Both the position numbers and the translations under genes were made by a program. Positions 1-5,838 of a stretch of DNA of 5,960 nucleotides are shown here, in pieces. Source of the DNA: JAVBME01 sp031552765 (GTDB taxonomy: Bacteria; Bacillota; Negativicutes; Acidaminococcales; JAISLQ01); NCBI GenBank assembly GCA_031552765.1, contig JAVBME010000009.1, positions 1 to 5,960 of the forward strand, given 5' to 3'. Position 1 is the first letter of the stretch. Each line of letters opens with the position of its first letter. A model generated the notes under the pieces. That model saw only the letters and a program-made list of their open reading frames with translations. It did no database searches and was not told where the DNA came from.

Positions 1-237
1 TTCACAGACGACATTTCCAACAATCTGATTGAGTGCTTTAATAAGCAGTTCAAGGCCTGGTACAAGACTAAGCAGGGGTTTTCTTCTTTCGCATGCGCAA
101 ATAACCTGATTTCAATGTTTGTCTTTTTCTTTAATTTTGTTTGCCCGCATTCTGCTTTAAATGGCCTTACGCCGGCTCAGGTTGCCGGGTTAAAGCTGAC
201 TAAAAAACAAAAACAGGAGTATTTGCTTGTGGTTTGA
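1..237 (+). CDS. DDE-type transposase, C-terminal fragment (5' end outside window)
   Basis: Frame 1 is open from the first base to a TGA at 235-237 and gives 78 residues. The fragment has the C-terminal signature of DDE insertion-sequence transposases: N-N-L-I-E (residues 7-11, where E11 is probably the third catalytic acidic residue), then a K-x-W-Y-K-x-K-x-G-F stretch, N-F-V-C-P-H-S-A-L-N-G, and T-P-A-Q-V-A-G close to the end. In intact elements this enzyme cuts and joins the IS ends. The other two catalytic aspartates lie upstream of the window, so intactness cannot be judged. The reading frame seen here has no frameshift or premature stop. The family is not certain; an IS6/IS240-like group fits the motif and the candidate terminal repeat downstream. 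It is unrelated in function to the transport operon. Confidence 0.85.
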   Translation, partial: FTDDISNNLIECFNKQFKAWYKTKQGFSSFACANNLISMFVFFFNFVCPHSALNGLTPAQVAGLKLTKKQKQEYLLVV

Positions 238-272
238 CGGAATCCTATGGGTTTTTGTTCTATTTTTTCATG

Positions 273-288
273 TTTACTTTACAGTGCC
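273..288 (+). repeat. Candidate right terminal inverted repeat of the insertion sequence
   Basis: The sequence TTTACTTTACAGTGCC lies 35 bp after the transposase stop. Read inward from the end it is GGCACTGTAAAGTAAA, and its first eight bases (GGCACTGT) equal the start of the known IS26 terminal repeat, which begins GGCACTGTTGC. A position just after the transposase stop is where a right end is expected. The matching left end is outside the window, so this remains an inference. If the element duplicates 8 bp of target as IS6 elements do, the flanking copy would be 289-296. Confidence 0.45.
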
Positions 289-457
289 AAATAGCATGGC
301 AGATAATCAAATAAATGCATATAAAAACATTATACTGTAATATCGAAAAGAATAGTTAAAAAATCAAGTTCTATAAATAAATATTTTTGGTTTTTGCCAC
401 AAAACGCCGCTGGCATTGGTAAGTATAAACAGCTGTAAATGAAGTTTTCCGATAATA
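289..457. other. AT-rich spacer between IS end and terminator, no gene seen
   Basis: No convincing coding frame, RNA gene or promoter is visible here. Short open frames in this stretch have no recognisable Shine-Dalgarno and run into the antisense of the regulator gene. Two weak TGCCA...TGGCA inverted repeats (285-301 and 395-415) are the only structure noted, and they are too short to interpret. Confidence 0.5.
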
Positions 458-486
458 AAAACCGGCATTCAATGAATGCCGGTTTT
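458..486 (-). terminator. Rho-independent terminator of the sigma-54 regulator gene
   Basis: A perfect 13-bp inverted repeat (AAAACCGGCATTC / GAATGCCGGTTTT) is separated by a 3-nt loop. On the minus strand the stem is followed by a T-rich run (TTTTTATT), and it begins 18 nt after the regulator's stop codon, which is the expected arrangement for an intrinsic terminator. On the plus strand the stem also ends in TTTT, so it may act in both directions and insulate the regulator from transcription coming out of the IS. Confidence 0.9.
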
Positions 487-504
487 GCTACAAAAGTTGT
501 ATTT

Positions 505-2403
505 TTATCCTTTTATTTTTTTCCACAAAGTAGTGCGCGATATACCCAGCATGAGCGCGGTACAAGCCTTGTTTCCCTTAGCCAGGGCCAGCGTTTTTTC
601 TATCAGCTCTCTTTCCATGCTCTCTAGTGTGCCGAATTTGATTTTTAACGTATTTTCTTCTGCGTCGGCCTGTCCTTTTTGCAGCGGCCTTCTCTTGTTC
701 GTATATTCTTTGATGAATTCCGCTTCGGATATGGAACGGCTTTTTATAAGCACTGCATAACGCTCTACGAAGTTATACATTTCACGGACATTGCCGGGCC
801 AGTTATAATTGGCAAGTATTTCCAGAGAATTGGGCGAAAGCACAGGTAAAGGGCCGTGGGTCTTGGAAAAATGCCTGATAAAATGTTCCAGCAGCAGGGG
901 TATATCTTCTTTACGCCGCCTAATCGGCGGGATGGATAGATTGAGGACGTTGAGCCTATAGTATAGGTCTTCACGAAATTCATTGTTCTGGACTTTTTCT
1001 TCCAGCGATTCGTTTGTGGCGGATATTATACGCACATCGACGGGTATCACCCTTTCACCGCCCAGGCGCAGCACCTGTTTTTCCTGTATGACCCGCAGCA
1101 GGCGACCCTGTATGGATGGGGATATCTGGTTTATCTCGTCAAGAAAAATCGTGCCTTTATCGGCAAGTTCGAGAAGGCCGTTCTTGCCGCCTCGCCGGGC
1201 TCCGGTAAAGGCGCCTTCCTCATAGCCCATCAGTTCGCTTTCCAAAAGGTTTTCCGGCAGGGCGGCGCAGTTTAAGGCTACAAAAGGGCCGTAGCGCCTG
1301 TTGCTGGCGTTGTGGATGCTTTGGGCGAATATTTCTTTGCCGGCCCCTGTCTCGCCTTCTATGAGGACAGTGGAGTCTACTTTGGAATAGGCGTTGGCTT
1401 TGTCGACGGTTTTTATTATGGCGTCGCTGGCGCCGATTATATCTTTAAATTCACTGCGGGCAGTAAGGCCTGCGGTTTTTATTTTGCGGTATTTTTGTTC
1501 AAGTTTTTCTACCGCTTCGACTTTCTGGAAGGTAGCCACACTGCCGACGATACGGTTGTCCGGCAGTATTATGGGGTAATCGCTCACGAAAAACCTATTT
1601 TTACCGTGATTTTTTATCTGGTCGTGTGACTGGCGCCCGTTTACATAGGAAGTTATCCAGGTGTCGTCCGGGATGGTCTCGTAGATCCTTTGGCCGACGA
1701 TGGTGCCTTTGACATCCAGTTGTTCGAGCGCGCTGGGGTTGCAAGCTGTGATGACGCCGTTATTGTCTGTGATGATGATACCGTAGGAAAACAGGTTGAG
1801 TATGGTGTTCATGTGTACAGAGCGCTCCAGGGAAGTCTTGATGGCGGCAAGTACCGAGCGGCCTTTGTCGAGCGCCACCGACATTGTTTCCGGGCCAAAA
1901 TACAGGGGCCAGGTCTTAAGGCCAAGCAGGGTGGCTTGGTAAACGCTGGTCGGGCCGCCGACGATCGAACGTATGCCGTTGTCCATGATCACCGGCATGA
2001 GCTCTTTTATATCGCTTTCCTGTTTATAGGTGTATAGGTATAACCAGCTTTTTACAAAAGGCTGTATTTTGTACAGTTCCACAGTGCGTGAATCGTGGAG
2101 TATGCAGGCGATTTTCTGTTCGGGCGGCATGGCGGTTTTCTCAAAGTCACGTATGGTCTCTAAGAGATCGAATAAAGTTGTTATTACGGGGATGATCGGT
2201 ATATTGACAATGTTATGTATTTTGGCATAGGTGCCAACAGCACAGATGATTATTTTTGTACCGGAACTTTCCAGTTTGCGTGCCAGTTCTGAGGCGTCTG
2301 CAATGCTAATGTTTTCAAAAACATTAGTATCTTCGAGGTTGAGTTTTTCCCTGCCGACAAGCTTCCCGCCCAGGATGATACTCAAATCTTTCAAATCTTT
2401 CAA
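505..2403 (-). CDS. Sigma-54-dependent transcriptional activator, PrpR_N-PAS-AAA+-Fis HTH
   Basis: This bacterial enhancer-binding protein (632 aa from this start) uses ATP hydrolysis to open promoters held by sigma-54 RNA polymerase. Domains, numbered from the TTG at 2403: PrpR_N-type sensor about 22-190; PAS about 200-297; a charged, probably coiled linker about 297-315; AAA+ about 320-555; Fis-type helix-turn-helix about 600-630. The AAA+ core looks complete: Walker A GETGAGKE (350-357), the sigma-54-contacting GAFTGA loop (397-402), Walker B GTIFLDEI (417-424), sensor I around SATN (461-464), arginine-finger candidates R477 and R483, and sensor II WPGNVRE (535-541). The PrpR_N domain is known from PrpR, whose ligand in enteric bacteria is 2-methylcitrate; the ligand here is unknown. 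Start choice: a TTG at 2412 directly abuts the AAGGAG and has no spacing, whereas the TTG at 2403 sits 9 nt from it. The gene is divergent from the transporter operon, which it probably activates. Confidence 0.93.
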   Translation of the reverse strand: MKDLKDLSIILGGKLVGREKLNLEDTNVFENISIADASELARKLESSGTKIIICAVGTYAKIHNIVNIPIIPVITTLFDLLETIRDFEKTAMPPEQKIACILHDSRTVELYKIQPFVKSWLYLYTYKQESDIKELMPVIMDNGIRSIVGGPTSVYQATLLGLKTWPLYFGPETMSVALDKGRSVLAAIKTSLERSVHMNTILNLFSYGIIITDNNGVITACNPSALEQLDVKGTIVGQRIYETIPDDTWITSYVNGRQSHDQIKNHGKNRFFVSDYPIILPDNRIVGSVATFQKVEAVEKLEQKYRKIKTAGLTARSEFKDIIGASDAIIKTVDKANAYSKVDSTVLIEGETGAGKEIFAQSIHNASNRRYGPFVALNCAALPENLLESELMGYEEGAFTGARRGGKNGLLELADKGTIFLDEINQISPSIQGRLLRVIQEKQVLRLGGERVIPVDVRIISATNESLEEKVQNNEFREDLYYRLNVLNLSIPPIRRRKEDIPLLLEHFIRHFSKTHGPLPVLSPNSLEILANYNWPGNVREMYNFVERYAVLIKSRSISEAEFIKEYTNKRRPLQKGQADAEENTLKIKFGTLESMERELIEKTLALAKGNKACTALMLGISRTTLWKKIKG

Positions 2404-2408
2404 ATCTG
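2382..2408. repeat. 9-bp tandem repeat at the regulator start
   Basis: The unit TCAAATCTT (plus strand) occurs twice in full and a third time with 8 of 9 bases. On the coding strand each unit encodes Asp-Leu-Lys with the Leu as TTG, so every copy carries an in-frame potential start codon. Gain or loss of a unit would keep the frame and change the protein by three residues. Confidence 0.85.
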
Positions 2409-2412
2409 CCAA

Positions 2413-2418
2413 CTCCTT
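2413..2418 (-). promoter_or_regulatory. Shine-Dalgarno of the regulator, decides its TTG start
   Basis: On the minus strand AAGGAG lies immediately before a TTG at 2412 (zero spacing), 9 nt before a second in-frame TTG at 2403 and 18 nt before a third at 2394. Only the second has normal spacing, so it is preferred. There is no in-frame ATG near this site. Confidence 0.65.
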
Positions 2419-2505
2419 AAAAAACGTATATATACAAGTGTATTTAAGAACGAATTTCTGCTAAGTATAAAAAATGAACACATTGATTAACGGTGTTTTA
2501 TTTTT

Positions 2506-2534
2506 ATTATAACCTAATATCAGAATTTTGCAAA
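2506..2534 (-). promoter_or_regulatory. Candidate sigma-70-type promoter of the regulator
   Basis: On the minus strand a perfect -10 hexamer TATAAT (2506-2511) is preceded, with a 17-bp spacer, by TTTGCA (2529-2534), which matches 4 of 6 bases of the -35 consensus. Transcription would start near 2499 and give a leader of about 95 nt. A second -10-like hexamer, TATACT (2464-2469), lies closer to the gene but has no clear -35. The AT-richness of the region makes chance -10 matches likely. Confidence 0.4.
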
Positions 2535-2536
2535 AT
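2525..2536. promoter_or_regulatory. Perfect 12-bp palindrome, candidate activator binding site
   Basis: ATTTTGCAAAAT is its own reverse complement. Its centre lies about 112 bp upstream of the -12 element of the sigma-54 promoter, within the usual range for enhancer-binding protein sites, and it overlaps the candidate -35 of the regulator. Fis-type HTH dimers bind inverted repeats, so this is the best visible candidate. Only one full copy is seen, and AT-rich DNA yields such palindromes by chance. Confidence 0.35.
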
Positions 2537-2628
2537 CATTTTAAAGCAACGTGTATTAATCGCGCTTTTTATGCGGTGATAAAAAAATAAATTATTAAAT
2601 ATTTTAATAGTATAAAAATTTTTTAATA

Positions 2629-2644
2629 TGGCACAAAAATTGCA
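2629..2644 (+). promoter_or_regulatory. Sigma-54 (-24/-12) promoter of the tctCBA operon
   Basis: TGGCAC-N5-TTGCA matches the sigma-54 consensus at all conserved positions, with the invariant GG (2630-2631) and GC (2642-2643) exactly 12 bp apart. The predicted transcription start is near 2655. It faces tctC and sits beside a divergent gene for a sigma-54 activator, which strongly supports function. Any transcription from it would need that class of activator. Confidence 0.92.
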
Positions 2645-2751
2645 AAGTTGTGATTAGGTTACCCAGCATAATAGCAAAACCGAAAGTAAAGGGGAGGTGT
2701 CTTTAAAATACAAATCGCACCTGCAAAATTAATTAGGAGGGGATCGAGTTT

Positions 2752-3750
2752 ATGGAAAAAAGCGTAAATAAGATTGTTTGGGCCGGTGTATTATCTTTAG
2801 GCCTTTTGCTTGCCAGCGGCTGCGGCGGTTCGGGCGGCGGCGAAAAGAAAGGCGCGACGCCTAGCTTTCCCACTAAATCTATCAGCCTTATAGTGCCCTA
2901 TGCGGCCGGAGGTTCTTCCGACCTGAGCGCCCGGCCTTATGCCGAAGAGATGGGCAACATCCTCAAACAGCCGATGGTCGTGGTAAATAAACCGGGCGCC
3001 GGCGGCGGCATCGGCGCGGCGGAAGTGGCGCGCGCCAAAGGTGACGGCTATACTCTTTTGAATGCATCCATCGGCAATGTGACCATAGTGCCTTATACTT
3101 CCAACGTGGGTTATGACTACACATCTTTACGCGCGGTGGCGCAGATGACCGACATACCTTTGGCCATTACGGTAAAAGCAGATTCCCCCATAAAAAACCT
3201 CAAGGAATTTGTTGAATACGCCAAAGCCAACCCTGGAAAAATACGCTACGGCAGCCCGGGCGCCGGCAATATCCAGCACGTGACCGCCGAAGGCTGGTCA
3301 AAAAAAATCGGCATAAAACTCACCCATATGCCGTTTGAAGGCGCCAACCCGGCAGTCGCCGCTCTGCTGGGCGGACACGTGGAAGCTGTCTGTACGGGCG
3401 TCACCGAAGTCGCGCCCCATCATAAGTCCGGCGCGTTGCGCATCTTGGGTGTGACGTCTGCCAAGCGGATAGCAATGGTTGATGTGCCGACCTTTAAAGA
3501 GCAGGGCTACGACCTGGAAGCCGGCGTTTGGTACGGCGTACTTGCGCCTAAATCCACTCCGGACGCGGTAGTAAAGATTTTGGCCGATGCGCTGAAAAAA
3601 TCCTATGATTCTCCCAAAGTACAAGAAGCCTGGAAAAAACTTTTCCTTATCCCGGCTTATCTTGGGCCGGCTGAACTAGATGCCCGCATAAAGAAAGAAG
3701 CGGAAACAAACCAACAGGTATTAAAAGATATAGGTCTTTATAAAAAATAA
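2752..3750 (+). CDS. tctC: Tripartite tricarboxylate transporter substrate-binding lipoprotein (Bug/TctC family)
   Basis: The 332-aa product is the extracytoplasmic binding subunit of a TTT transporter; it captures a carboxylate and delivers it to TctAB. An N-terminal hydrophobic segment (about residues 8-22) ends in the lipobox-like A-S-G-C with C24 as probable lipidation site, followed by a Gly/Ser linker. The mature part has the family pattern: S-L-I-V-P-Y-A-A-G-G with S55-S56-D57 (about 45-57), N-K-P-G-A-G-G (79-85), D-G-Y-T-L-L (98-103), Y-G-S-P-G-A-G-N (166-173), and F-E-G-A-N-P-A-V followed by L-L-G-G-H-V (195-210). Length is normal for the family. The ATG follows AGGAGG (2735-2740) by 11 nt. 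It is the first gene of the operon behind the sigma-54 promoter. Family members bind many different carboxylates, so the substrate cannot be read from the sequence. Confidence 0.94.
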   Translation: MEKSVNKIVWAGVLSLGLLLASGCGGSGGGEKKGATPSFPTKSISLIVPYAAGGSSDLSARPYAEEMGNILKQPMVVVNKPGAGGGIGAAEVARAKGDGYTLLNASIGNVTIVPYTSNVGYDYTSLRAVAQMTDIPLAITVKADSPIKNLKEFVEYAKANPGKIRYGSPGAGNIQHVTAEGWSKKIGIKLTHMPFEGANPAVAALLGGHVEAVCTGVTEVAPHHKSGALRILGVTSAKRIAMVDVPTFKEQGYDLEAGVWYGVLAPKSTPDAVVKILADALKKSYDSPKVQEAWKKLFLIPAYLGPAELDARIKKEAETNQQVLKDIGLYKK

Positions 3751-3776
3751 GTTTGTCTTGCTGCACTGTTTTTCTG

Positions 3777-3797
3777 GGAGGCGGCTTTGCCGCCTCC
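3777..3797 (+). other. Strong intergenic RNA hairpin between tctC and tctB
   Basis: A perfect 9-bp GC-rich stem (GGAGGCGGC / GCCGCCTCC) with a TTT loop lies 26 nt after the tctC stop. No T-run follows it, so it is not a typical intrinsic terminator. Such stem-loops between a binding-protein gene and its membrane-subunit genes can protect the upstream mRNA from 3' decay and raise the binding protein level; that role is inferred here. Confidence 0.65.
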
Positions 3798-3833
3798 AGG
3801 AAAGCCGGTCCAAGAAGGGGGGCGTAACGGGAT

Positions 3834-4259
3834 ATGAAAGATCAGGACATGCTTTCCGGAAGTTTATTGATAATATTTGCTATTGTCGGCTACGCGGCGG
3901 CCAGCCAACTGGAAAACCTTGCTGTGGCCGGTCTGTCGGCTGCGTTTTATCCAAGTGTCCTTTTTACCATACTGTTATTGTGCGGTTTGAGCCTTGTCTA
4001 TCAGGGGATGAAGCGCAAAGAAAAGGTTGCTCTGCCCGTTTTTCAGTGGGGAAAACTCCTTCCTGTCGTAATAGCCCTTGCAGTATATGTATTTTTGCTG
4101 GAGTATATAGGTTTCATAGCATCTACGATGTTATTTCTCTTGGGCGCAATGTACATATTTGGCGAACGCAGGAGAAAAATACTTGTTGCCGTGCCCGTAG
4201 TGACATCGCTGGTAGTTTACTACCTGTTCAGCAAAGCCTTCATGATAGTGCTGCCGTGA
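3834..4259 (+). CDS. tctB: Tripartite tricarboxylate transporter small membrane subunit (TctB family)
   Basis: The product has 141 aa, the usual size for TctB, the poorly conserved small integral membrane subunit that pairs with TctA. Hydrophobic segments lie at about residues 7-25, 37-57, 74-89, 92-109 and 114-138, giving four to five membrane spans. The A-A-F-Y-P-S sequence (36-41) entering the second segment resembles the conserved G/A-x-F-P pattern of the family. A basic cluster (M-K-R-K-E-K, 59-64, and E-R-R-R-K, 111-115) marks cytoplasmic loops. The ATG is preceded by an AAGGGGGG-type Shine-Dalgarno (about 3815-3822). Sequence similarity in this family is weak; the call rests largely on size, topology and its place between tctC and tctA. 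Confidence 0.88.
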   Translation: MKDQDMLSGSLLIIFAIVGYAAASQLENLAVAGLSAAFYPSVLFTILLLCGLSLVYQGMKRKEKVALPVFQWGKLLPVVIALAVYVFLLEYIGFIASTMLFLLGAMYIFGERRRKILVAVPVVTSLVVYYLFSKAFMIVLP

Positions 4260-4283
4260 TCATTGATAAAAGGGGGTGAATAT

Positions 4284-5765
4284 ATGGAACTGGCTACTTT
4301 TCAAGCTATACCACAAGCTTTTATGTCGGTACTCAACCTTGAATGTTTAGGCTGGATAACGCTGGGAACGATAGTGGGCATTCTTTTCGGCGCGGCGCCG
4401 GGCCTTACTGCTACTACGGCCGTGGCCCTGTTTACGCCGGTCACATTTTATATGTCGCTTAACGTATCCCTGGCTTTTTTGATGGGCATATACTGTGGCG
4501 GTTTTTATGCGGGCAGCATACCGGCCATACTGATAAATACCCCGGGCGCGCCGGGCAATGCCGCTACCGTAATGGACGGCTATCCAATGGCTAAAAACGG
4601 TCGGGCCGGTGAAGCGCTGGGCCATTCGATAGTGTCTTCCTGGCTGGGCGGTACTCTTTCCGCTTTCGCGCTCTTGATTTTTGCCCCGCTCATTGCTGAA
4701 GTCGCCCTTAAATTCGGCGCGCCGGAATATTTTGCCGTCGCTGTGCTTGGGCTTGTTTGCATCGCCGGCGTGTCGGGCAAATCGCTGGTCAAAGGCATAG
4801 CCGGCGCCGCCATGGGCATGTTTTTAGGTTGTATAGGCATGGATCCTATAGACGGCTTGCCGCGTTTTACTATGGGCAATCTCAACCTGATGGGCGGCAT
4901 AGCGCTCATCCCGGCTTTGGTCGGCCTGTTTGCCATAACCGAAGTATTGGCCAAAGCGGAAAGCGGTAAAGAAGAAGGCGGCAATATCATAGCGCAGGTA
5001 AAAAATGTGCTGCCTGACCTCAGATATTACTGGAACTATAAAGGTATAATCTTGAAATCTTCTATTGTCGGCATAATCATTGGCGCCATACCCGGTACTG
5101 GTCCGACAATTGCATCATGGATGGCTTATAACGAGGCCAAGCGTTCTTCCAAACACCCGGAAGAATTTGGCACAGGCATACCGGAAGGCATAATGTCCAG
5201 TGAAAGCGCCAACAACGCCGTTACCGGCGGCGCGCTCATCCCGCTTTTGACTTTGGGCGTGCCGGGCGATACGGTTACGGCGGTGCTTTTGGGCGCCTTG
5301 ATGATCCAGGGGCTGACTCCCGGCCCCATGCTGATGGTCGAGCGCTACGACCTGGTTGCCTTTCTTTTGTGGATACTGCTGTTTGCCAATGTGGTCATGC
5401 TGGCCATGGGACTCTTGGGCAGTAGATATTTCCCCTACATATTGAAGATGCCGGTACAGGTACTTATGCCGGTGGTAGCGGTTTTGTGCATAACCGGCGG
5501 TTATGCGGTGAACAATTCTTACTTTGACGCCGCCATGGTAGTGGGAATAGGTTTTGTCGGTTACATTTTTTCCCGTCTGGGATTCCCGGTGGCGCCGATT
5601 GTCCTTGGCATGATACTCGGGCCGATCATCGAACCTAACATGCGGCGGGCCCTCCTTGGCGCCGAACTTAACCCGCTGGCCTTTGTGTCTACCCCAATAA
5701 GCGCAGGTTTGATAATATTGTCTTTTATTCTGGTCTATGTAATGAAACGGCGCGCCGTCGCCTGA
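4284..5765 (+). CDS. tctA: Tripartite tricarboxylate transporter large membrane subunit (TctA family)
   Basis: The 493-aa product is the main transport subunit, a polytopic inner-membrane protein with about 10-12 hydrophobic spans, which is full length for the family. Two halves carry the family hallmarks: G-x-L-F-G-A-A-P-G-L-T (32-42) and I-N-T-P-G (84-88) with D-G-Y-P (98-101) in the first, and I-G-A-I-P-G-T-G (266-273), S-E-S-A-N-N-A (306-312), G-G-A-L-I-P (315-320) and L-G-V-P-G-D (324-329) in the second. TTT transporters are secondary carriers driven by ion gradients, without an ATPase. The start is the ATG at 4284, which has GGGGGTG (4272-4278) at good spacing. An in-frame TTG at 4263 would place that Shine-Dalgarno inside the gene and is not preferred. 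The gap to tctB is 24 nt and no terminator follows, so the operon continues. Confidence 0.96.
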   Translation: MELATFQAIPQAFMSVLNLECLGWITLGTIVGILFGAAPGLTATTAVALFTPVTFYMSLNVSLAFLMGIYCGGFYAGSIPAILINTPGAPGNAATVMDGYPMAKNGRAGEALGHSIVSSWLGGTLSAFALLIFAPLIAEVALKFGAPEYFAVAVLGLVCIAGVSGKSLVKGIAGAAMGMFLGCIGMDPIDGLPRFTMGNLNLMGGIALIPALVGLFAITEVLAKAESGKEEGGNIIAQVKNVLPDLRYYWNYKGIILKSSIVGIIIGAIPGTGPTIASWMAYNEAKRSSKHPEEFGTGIPEGIMSSESANNAVTGGALIPLLTLGVPGDTVTAVLLGALMIQGLTPGPMLMVERYDLVAFLLWILLFANVVMLAMGLLGSRYFPYILKMPVQVLMPVVAVLCITGGYAVNNSYFDAAMVVGIGFVGYIFSRLGFPVAPIVLGMILGPIIEPNMRRALLGAELNPLAFVSTPISAGLIILSFILVYVMKRRAVA

Positions 5766-5824
5766 CGGATAAGCAAATATTTCACATAAGAAAACTGCTA
5801 TAGAACAAGGTCAAAAGCGAAACA

Positions 5825-5830
5825 GAGGAG
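5825..5830 (+). promoter_or_regulatory. Shine-Dalgarno of the CoA-transferase, decides its TTG start
   Basis: GAGGAG stands 8 nt before the TTG at 5839, and the encoded protein then begins close to the normal family N-terminus. The same use of TTG with a strong Shine-Dalgarno is seen for the regulator. Confidence 0.7.
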
Positions 5831-5838
5831 TGAAGAAG

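Larger units (their letters stand above)
2413..2751. promoter_or_regulatory. Divergent control region between regulator and tctCBA
   Basis: This gap of about 340 bp has no supported gene. It contains, from left to right, the regulator's 5' leader, a candidate minus-strand sigma-70-type promoter (2506-2534), a 12-bp palindrome (2525-2536), a 51-bp block that is A/T apart from one G (2579-2629), a sigma-54 promoter (2629-2644), and a leader of about 97 nt for tctC ending in AGGAGG. The order of distal palindrome, flexible or bent AT-rich DNA and -24/-12 promoter is the standard arrangement for sigma-54 activation by DNA looping. Confidence 0.8.

Noticed and set aside
285..415. Two TGCCA...TGGCA inverted repeats (285-301, 395-415) as an operator pair or IS remnants
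   Set aside because: The arms are only 5 bp with different spacing (7 and 11 nt), the first overlaps the candidate IS end, and nothing nearby needs an operator.
983..1629. Plus-strand open frames of 80-115 codons inside the regulator region (also 1690-2037 and 2231-2464)
   Set aside because: They are antisense to a full-length sigma-54 activator whose motifs are all in the minus frame. Their translations have no recognisable domain and no good ribosome binding site.
3777..3797. Hairpin after tctC as a rho-independent terminator
   Set aside because: No T-run follows the stem, and tctB and tctA, which are needed for the transporter, lie directly downstream with no other visible promoter.
3758..4279. 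A 173-codon plus-strand frame overlapping tctB
   Set aside because: Its translation is rich in Cys and Arg with no membrane or domain pattern, whereas the overlapping 141-aa frame gives a clean TctB-type membrane protein with a Shine-Dalgarno.
4263..4283. TTG at 4263 as the tctA start
   Set aside because: It lies before the GGGGGTG Shine-Dalgarno that serves the ATG at 4284, and it has no ribosome binding site of its own.
4580..4990. Minus-strand frame of 136 codons within tctA (and 4347-4625, 5126-5329)
   Set aside because: They are antisense shadows of a highly conserved TctA sequence and have no domain of their own.
5830..5838. GTG at 5830 as the CoA-transferase start
   Set aside because: It overlaps the last base of GAGGAG, leaving no spacing; the TTG at 5839 has 8 nt.
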